Below are positions 17,579 to 21,530 of a stretch of 21,530 nucleotides of DNA, piece after piece. The notes under the pieces were generated by a model. The model had not been told where the DNA came from. It ran no database searches and saw nothing but the letters and a program-made list of their open reading frames with translations. Both the position numbers and the translations under genes were made by a program. Origin of the DNA: a virus; the IMG/VR virus record IMGVR_UViG_3300013307_000052, positions 1-21,530 of that record, one strand, 5' to 3'. Within the stretch, counting starts at the first letter, position 1; each line of letters opens with the position of its first letter.

Positions 17579-17828
17579 CGTTCATATCCTCCAAAGTGAC
17601 TTCATCAAGTGTCTTCAACACTACATACCCACGTTTAATACCTGGAACGATCTTATCAAAATATTCCTGGAACAAATCTTCTGCCGCAATCTTGTGTTCA
17701 GTGATCACAACAATACGCTTCTCTGCAACATAAGCTTTCCAAACCTTACCACACTTCCAAATGAAGTCTGCACGATCCGCACTCACCATACCTTTCTTAC
17801 GTACACGTTTAGCGATTGATTCCAACAT
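17553..17828 (-). CDS. Hypothetical protein, 91 aa
   Basis: Starts MLESIAKRVRKKGMVSADRA. A basic N-terminal half (FIWKCGKVWKAYVAEKRIVV) and an acidic C-terminal half (TLDEVTLEDMNDEDGFVEF). Possibly partners the polymerase-motif protein, whose gene overlaps it by 26 bases. First gene after the promoter at 17864-17892, and GGAGTTATTAAAG precedes the ATG. Confidence 0.8.
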   Translation of the reverse strand: MLESIAKRVRKKGMVSADRADFIWKCGKVWKAYVAEKRIVVITEHKIAAEDLFQEYFDKIVPGIKRGYVVLKTLDEVTLEDMNDEDGFVEF

Positions 17829-17892
17829 CTTTAATAACTCCGTTCTCTGTTTCGATAGGACACATACTACAAGACAGCCCGTAGGCTGTCAA
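17829..17892 (-). promoter_or_regulatory. Terminator-promoter composite with consensus -35
   Basis: On the minus strand: TTGACA (17887-17892), 17-bp spacer, TAGTAT (17864-17869). The perfect hairpin GACAGCC-TACG-GGCTGTC (17873-17890) begins inside the -35 and fills the spacer, and terminates the upstream operon at TTGT. The stop TGA of the 55-aa gene is part of the same -35. Confidence 0.85.
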
Positions 17893-18056
17893 TCGATAAT
17901 TTTAGCGTAATGATAGTTTAATACCTTATCTTTATTCGACTGAATCCATTTCAAGCCCATATGAATATCGGTGAAGCAAAAAACTTCGCTTTCTGTCCGT
18001 AGTTTAGGTGTAATGGCAGTGACACGACTTGTGCTAACAATCAGTGCTTTCTTCAT
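17889..18056 (-). CDS. Small hypothetical protein, 55 aa
   Basis: Starts MKKALIVSTSRVTAITPKLR and ends NYHYAKIID. Alpha/beta in pattern (ALIVSTS strand, VFCFTDIHMG). No family. ATG overlaps the lipoprotein gene's stop (TGATG), and AGGATGG lies upstream. Its stop is inside the -35 of the next promoter. Confidence 0.75.
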   Translation of the reverse strand: MKKALIVSTSRVTAITPKLRTESEVFCFTDIHMGLKWIQSNKDKVLNYHYAKIID

Positions 18057-18292
18057 CAATCCATCCTCGACACAAATTCGCGGTCTACTTTACCTTCCTT
18101 CCAGCGGGTAGACGTTGTGGAGTTAGGGCATACGAGGGCGTGGATGCCAACACCATCTGTGCTGGTCAGATAGTACATATGGCACTGAGAAAGCTCGTCT
18201 GGCAGCTTAAAAGTCTCAGTTGTGTTTGTTGACTCGGCTTTACAACCAACCAAGGCTAATGCAATGGCTGCCACAGCTAAAATCTTTTTCAT
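18056..18292 (-). CDS. Predicted outer-envelope lipoprotein, 78 aa
   Basis: MKKILAVAAIALALVGC: basic start, hydrophobic core and a clean lipobox L-V-G-C, so Cys17 is the expected acylated residue. Lys at +2 favours outer-membrane sorting. The mature part has two further cysteines (about 37 and 55) with HMYYLTSTDG and ALVCPNSTTST between, suggesting one disulfide. Phage lipoproteins commonly block receptor reuse or superinfection; that role is plausible, not shown. AAGGAGTGAAT precedes the ATG at 18292. Confidence 0.8.
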   Translation of the reverse strand: MKKILAVAAIALALVGCKAESTNTTETFKLPDELSQCHMYYLTSTDGVGIHALVCPNSTTSTRWKEGKVDREFVSRMD

Positions 18293-18301
18293 ATTCACTC
18301 C

Positions 18302-18796
18302 TTATTTGTTTTGAATTTTGTCGGTAAGCATTTCTGCAAATTTACGGCTCAAGTCTTGAATGAGATATTCACGAGGGAAGTGATCCCATACGCGAGTTGT
18401 CAGATTCATTGCCATTGCAACCTCACCTGCGATGTAAACACGGACACACATTGCTTCTCGAAGCGAATCTAGCTCTACACTAGTGTCCATAACGTCCAAG
18501 CTGTGCAGCTTATATGCCACTTCTAACGGGTTTGCCTCTTTACCATAAGGATAACCAAACTTTGGAACCTCTGGTATACGAATATAATCCTGCCCTGGCT
18601 GAATATGGTATTCACTGTCATTCCCGATAAAGTTCTTACCTAATACTTCATCCATAACATTAGCCATCTCAACAAGGTCTGACATTCTACGTTGTAGCTC
18701 GGTGTTATGTAACGCCGATTGAGTGTTTCGACGCTCCAGCGACGCTATCTGCTCACGCGCTTTGCGCTTCTGATTTCGACCGTAACGTTTAGACAT
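18302..18796 (-). CDS. Hypothetical protein with basic coiled-coil N-terminus, 164 aa
   Basis: Starts MSKRYGRNQKRKAREQIASL. Residues 1-60 form a basic-to-acidic heptad helix. Residues 75-95 are proline/tyrosine-rich (IPEVPKFGYPYG) and the rest is helical. No enzymatic motif. GGAGGAAAGGTA makes 18796 the start rather than the in-frame ATG at 18874. Overlaps the upstream gene by 8 bases. Confidence 0.8.
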   Translation of the reverse strand: MSKRYGRNQKRKAREQIASLERRNTQSALHNTELQRRMSDLVEMANVMDEVLGKNFIGNDSEYHIQPGQDYIRIPEVPKFGYPYGKEANPLEVAYKLHSLDVMDTSVELDSLREAMCVRVYIAGEVAMAMNLTTRVWDHFPREYLIQDLSRKFAEMLTDKIQNK

Positions 18797-19073
18797 TACC
18801 TTTCCTCCGATAGTAAGCCACATAAGACTGACTGTAACTCCAGCCATCTTTATTAGCAGTAATGCTGTCACCATTTAAAGTAACTTGATAATCTTTTTTC
18901 AGCTTTCCTGCTAGGGTGAGTTGATTTAACTTAGCGGCACCTGACAGAATAAGGGTAATACCTGTCTCCCTAGCTAAAATCTCCTCAATAGTACACTCAG
19001 ACTCTTCTATTGCTAAGAGAATGTCTTTGTGAATTGTTTGGTTGTTTGTGACTAAGGTAAAGATATGCATCAT
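18789..19073 (-). CDS. Hypothetical protein, 94 aa
   Basis: Starts MMHIFTLVTNNQTIHKDILL. Alternating strands and helices, with GITLILSGAAKLNQLTLAG and a basic end YYRRKGNV. Not recognised. GAGGTAGT precedes the ATG, which overlaps the previous stop (ATGA). The in-frame start at 19094 was rejected because it overlaps the neighbour without a ribosome site. Confidence 0.8.
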   Translation of the reverse strand: MMHIFTLVTNNQTIHKDILLAIEESECTIEEILARETGITLILSGAAKLNQLTLAGKLKKDYQVTLNGDSITANKDGWSYSQSYVAYYRRKGNV

Positions 19074-19294
19074 ACTACCTCGACTGGCAACCACATCTCG
19101 TAGCCCTCGATGAACACCTTACCTTCTGGACTGATAGAATCTTTATCTACCTGGAAGGTTTCGTGACCATAAGCGATAAGCGCCTTAAGAGAACGAATGT
19201 CGTACACAGCTTCCATAGTGGAAAGCTCAAAAAGATCCTCTTCATCGGTTAGGTTTGCTAGGATTGCATTCTTATTCAGTCTTACGTTTAACAT
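19070..19294 (-). CDS. Hypothetical protein, 74 aa
   Basis: Starts MLNVRLNKNAILANLTDEED. Two short helices followed by strands, with an acidic, aromatic end (GKVFIEGYEMWLPVEVV). Not recognised. AGGAGAACCGAAA precedes the ATG; the same AGGA-ACCGAAAATG leader precedes the 19397-19675 gene, so these two starts share a motif. Confidence 0.8.
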   Translation of the reverse strand: MLNVRLNKNAILANLTDEEDLFELSTMEAVYDIRSLKALIAYGHETFQVDKDSISPEGKVFIEGYEMWLPVEVV

Positions 19295-19305
19295 TTTCGG
19301 TTCTC

Positions 19306-19395
19306 CTATGAAAGTCTTTCTGACAGATTTTTTGTGATGCACTTGGGCCAAGAATCCAGATCAACCGCAGCGCGTAAAAATAAACCGTAGTTCAT
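19306..19395 (-). CDS. Tiny protein, 29 aa
   Basis: The product begins MNYGLFLRAAVDLDSWPKC and ends SERLS. GGGAGGACTAAG gives one of the best ribosome sites in the window, and the gene fills the gap between two operon members with 1-base and 11-base spacers. Role unknown; it may also serve as a leader peptide coupling the two. Confidence 0.7.
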   Translation of the reverse strand: MNYGLFLRAAVDLDSWPKCITKNLSERLS

Positions 19396-19396
19396 C

Positions 19397-19675
19397 TTAG
19401 TCCTCCCAAACGTCTTTACAAGTTCCGATGCTTCCATTGCCATTCTTAGCGCAAGTGATGTATCTCTTGTTCAGATAGTCCGAGGAGAGGTCAACACGTA
19501 ACAGGTATGCCCCACAGTCCAAAACTACTTTCTCTTGGTCACGACTACGGAAAAGCTCCAGACACTGAGGGATGTTGTTCTTCACCTCTGTCACTGTAGG
19601 AGGAGTATTGCCAGCCTGGGCTGCACTCATTGCTAACATCAGGGATACGCCAAAACTCAGTACGCTCTTTTTCAT
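19397..19675 (-). CDS. Secreted small cysteine protein, 92 aa
   Basis: Signal peptide MKKSVLSFGVSLMLAMSAAQA with A-Q-A cleavage before Gly-Asn. The mature part of about 71 residues has four cysteines (about 38, 54, 75, 86), so two disulfides are likely in the periplasm. No family match. AAGGAACCGAAA precedes the start. With the lipoprotein downstream it makes this operon envelope-directed in part. Confidence 0.85.
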   Translation of the reverse strand: MKKSVLSFGVSLMLAMSAAQAGNTPPTVTEVKNNIPQCLELFRSRDQEKVVLDCGAYLLRVDLSSDYLNKRYITCAKNGNGSIGTCKDVWED

Positions 19676-19688
19676 TTTCGGTTCCTTA

Positions 19689-20186
19689 TCATAAGATTTT
19701 AAGTGCTTCTGGACAGTGAGAGGAGTATAACATCTTCTGGAGATTACTTACAAGCCTCATTTTTCTTTTTGGTGCAAAGAGAAGGTTATCTCTTTGTCGA
19801 ACATATGTCAAGCTTGCTGCTGGCATAAATGTTCTTACAATCACCTGGAAAACACCATTGTCTATCATCTTACACTCAATTGCAAGTGCAAAGCACTCAA
19901 CAAGATTTCCTCGGTACAGTCGATAGAGGATCAGTCCACCGTCTTCGGCAAAGAATGCTTTATGCATAATCCTTCCCAAGTGAAGATCCACCATCTCCTG
20001 CAACATCACCATAATCTTATCAATATCCACATCTATGCGCAAGGATCTATCGAAGATTCGATCTGCTACGTGATTTGTGATCACCAGATCCATTTTCAAC
20101 CCAAACTCTTGCAGATGTTCATTAGCTTTCTCTGCAATGACGGATTTTCTATCTCGGATAATTCTTCTTGCTTCATAGAGTTTCAT
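19689..20186 (-). CDS. Hypothetical protein, RelE/DUF4258-like appearance, 165 aa
   Basis: Starts MKLYEARRIIRDRKSVIAEK. Residues 37-52 (TNHVADRIFDRSLRID) and a following strand-rich part (GGLILYRLYRG, CFALAIECKM, VFQVIVRTF) recall the H-x3-R-x3-R helix plus beta-sheet order of DUF4258/RelE-fold proteins. This is weak pattern evidence. The C-terminus (KRKMRLVSNLQKMLYSSH) is basic. AGGAGCCTAAA precedes the ATG. In the operon with the HD-domain gene 12 bases upstream. Confidence 0.6.
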   Translation of the reverse strand: MKLYEARRIIRDRKSVIAEKANEHLQEFGLKMDLVITNHVADRIFDRSLRIDVDIDKIMVMLQEMVDLHLGRIMHKAFFAEDGGLILYRLYRGNLVECFALAIECKMIDNGVFQVIVRTFMPAASLTYVRQRDNLLFAPKRKMRLVSNLQKMLYSSHCPEALKIL

Positions 20187-20198
20187 TTTAGGCTCCTG

Positions 20199-20849
20199 TT
20201 ATGGCTTTGTTTGACTGTCCAGTACAGCTTTTAGGCGCAGATATGCCTGATGATACTTTTTCATACGCTCAAAGTCTTTCTCTTCCAAACCTTTCAGGCG
20301 GCGAACGTCTGTATTATGACGCAAGTCTGCCAGTTTGACACGAACAGCATCGATATTCGGTATCATACGATCAATATACTGCTCGTAGGTCATACCTTTC
20401 TCTTTAGACATAAGACGGACGCCTTCGATTACACGATCAGAGAAGCCTTTATCACGTAGATCCTGTAAGGTTAGATCGGAATCTTCCTCCAAATCGTGCA
20501 TTACTCCAATTGCCATTAGCTCCATATCTTCTGTCTTAAGGTAGTGCATCACCTTCAACGGATGGAGGATGTAAGGCTTACCACCTTTATCCACCTGATT
20601 TATATGGCCTTGTGCTGCTAGCTGGATAGCTAGAGCTAATTGTTGATTTGGTGATAGTTTGGTCATCTCTTTATCCTTGTTGTAGTAGGTGGCTTCTTCG
20701 ATATAAACAGTATAGTCTCTACCGTTGTGTTCTACAACCCAAAACCCATCTTGTTCGTAATCCGAAAGGATCTTTACGATATCCCCCTTCTTCGGGCCTG
20801 ATGTACCATAACACCAATCTGACCTCATTTTTACGTGAGTGTATGTCAT
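20199..20849 (-). CDS. HD-domain (p)ppGpp hydrolase-like protein (MESH1/SpoT type), 216 aa
   Basis: Residues 66-210 match the alarmone hydrolase domain: A-x-AAQGHINQVDKGGKPY (76-93) and HP (96-97), the HD pair VMHDLEED (116-123), and VKLADLRHNTD (171-181) with the ALADRLHN-type motif. These His/Asp residues bind the Mn ion that cleaves the 3'-pyrophosphate of ppGpp. No synthetase domain follows. Residues 1-55 are a separate SH3/KOW-like barrel (KKGDIVKILSDYEQDG). Met62 is preceded by AAGGATAAAGAG, so a hydrolase-only form of 155 aa could be made from 20666. Likely counters the host stringent response. Confidence 0.85.
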   Translation of the reverse strand: MTYTHVKMRSDWCYGTSGPKKGDIVKILSDYEQDGFWVVEHNGRDYTVYIEEATYYNKDKEMTKLSPNQQLALAIQLAAQGHINQVDKGGKPYILHPLKVMHYLKTEDMELMAIGVMHDLEEDSDLTLQDLRDKGFSDRVIEGVRLMSKEKGMTYEQYIDRMIPNIDAVRVKLADLRHNTDVRRLKGLEEKDFERMKKYHQAYLRLKAVLDSQTKP

Positions 20850-20851
20850 AA

Positions 20852-21292
20852 TTACTCCTTATTCATAGCCAAGCCAACTCGGAGCAGATGCGAAGCCAGA
20901 TCAAGGACGGCATCACGATCACTAAATTCCAGCAAAGCTTCGCCGTGCTTGTCCTTAGCAGTGATCCAGATAAGATCAGTATCACCCTCATTGCCTGTCT
21001 CAATAGTCAAGCTGTCGCCATATGCATCGGAGAATCTTTCATCCCCTGAAACAGCAGGCAGAGGTTCATCTTCAACTTGAATGATCTCAAGGTTGAGTCG
21101 CATTATGCCAATAAATTTAGGGCCATAGCTTGTCTCCTCAAAGAATACATCTAAAGTGGATCGAGGATTGGAAATAACCGTATCAGATATTGTCTTTCCT
21201 ACTAGCCCGATATAATCAGTGTTCTCAAAGTTGCCTGTGTTGTTTCCAACATAACGTACAAGAGTGCCTTTAGGGATGTGTTCGTGTTGCAT
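20852..21292 (-). CDS. Hypothetical protein with SH3-like N-terminus, 146 aa
   Basis: Starts MQHEHIPKGTLVRYVGNNTG. Residues 6-70 look like a barrel with a PKGTLVRYVG opening, similar in style to the N-terminus of the HD gene product beside it. An acidic second half (EDEPLPAVSGDERFSD; SDRDAVLDLASHLLRV) forms a helix at the end. AAGGAGACATT precedes the ATG. The next gene starts 3 bases past its stop. Confidence 0.8.
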   Translation of the reverse strand: MQHEHIPKGTLVRYVGNNTGNFENTDYIGLVGKTISDTVISNPRSTLDVFFEETSYGPKFIGIMRLNLEIIQVEDEPLPAVSGDERFSDAYGDSLTIETGNEGDTDLIWITAKDKHGEALLEFSDRDAVLDLASHLLRVGLAMNKE

Positions 21293-21301
21293 AATGTCTC
21301 C

Positions 21302-21520
21302 TTATTTAACAAGCAGAGCCTTTGGCCCTGTCTTACGTGCGCCAACTTTATCAACGAAGATATTGAACACTGCCTCAGAGGGTGCAGACAGCATATAATA
21401 CTGAATACTCCCTGGATAAGCCATCTTCTGCTTGATACGAATGTCTAACTGTTTAATCTCCGTCTCTCCCCGAACTGCTGCTGCCTTGTTGGAAAAAGAC
21501 ACAGAGAAATCAAAGCTCAT
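21302..21520 (-). CDS. Hypothetical protein, 72 aa
   Basis: Starts MSFDFSVSFSNKAAAVRGET. Strand-helix-strand layout (FDFSVSFSN; TEIKQLDIRIKQKM; SEAVFNIFVDKVG) with a basic end (KTGPKALLVK), as in small ferredoxin-like folds. No family recognised. GGAGGACTAA precedes the ATG at the very edge of the window; the gene is complete. The operon continues upstream beyond the window. Confidence 0.75.
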   Translation of the reverse strand: MSFDFSVSFSNKAAAVRGETEIKQLDIRIKQKMAYPGSIQYYMLSAPSEAVFNIFVDKVGARKTGPKALLVK

Positions 21521-21530
21521 TTAGTCCTCC

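Noticed and set aside
1-21530. tRNA genes
   Set aside because: No GGTTCGAATCC-type T-loop within a cloverleaf was seen on either strand by eye. A tRNAscan run would settle it.

Overview
The window is almost certainly part of a large tailed-phage genome infecting a Gram-negative, probably enterobacterial, host. Evidence: about 60 small, tightly packed genes with few recognisable families, mostly on one strand; sigma-70-type promoters; Shine-Dalgarno (SD) starts; GC content that looks like roughly 40% by eye; exported and lipoprotein genes with typical Gram-negative signal peptides. I see no capsid, tail, lysis-enzyme, integrase or tRNA gene. This looks like an accessory or early takeover region. 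The exact phage genus cannot be fixed from the sequence.

Layout. (1) Positions 1-777 hold no gene. They contain a 110-nt multi-hairpin element closed by a perfect 15-bp stem, a leftward promoter and a short tandem repeat. (2) Positions 778-12163 are minus-strand genes in many small transcription units. Nearly every unit has its own promoter, a stem-loop just after the -10 box and a leader ending in AAGG(A)AAA...ATG. In several, the terminator hairpin of the preceding gene is the spacer of the next promoter. Small membrane, exported, acidic and basic proteins dominate. (3) Positions 12164-12963 hold a divergent promoter pair and two or three small plus-strand genes. (4) Positions 12964-13580 are an AT-rich, repeat-laden, gene-poor segment at the point where transcription converges, and are a candidate origin or regulatory centre. 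(5) Positions 13581-21520 are minus-strand genes in long operons with strong GGAGG-type sites and many ATGA/TAATG overlaps.

Recognisable functions: an AAA+ ATPase (14250-15380), an HD-domain protein of the RelA/SpoT/MESH1 (p)ppGpp-hydrolase type (20199-20849), a kinase-like-fold protein (8402-8962), a membrane protein of possible holin type (16261-16656), a zinc-ribbon protein (16666-16854), a lipoprotein (18056-18292), several secreted cysteine-containing proteins, and a short protein with compressed family-A DNA polymerase motifs (17057-17578). Together they suggest host takeover (alarmone control, envelope modification, kinase-like effectors) rather than virion building.

Seventeen genes are shorter than 60 codons. 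One of them (6225-6350) appears to start at ATT.
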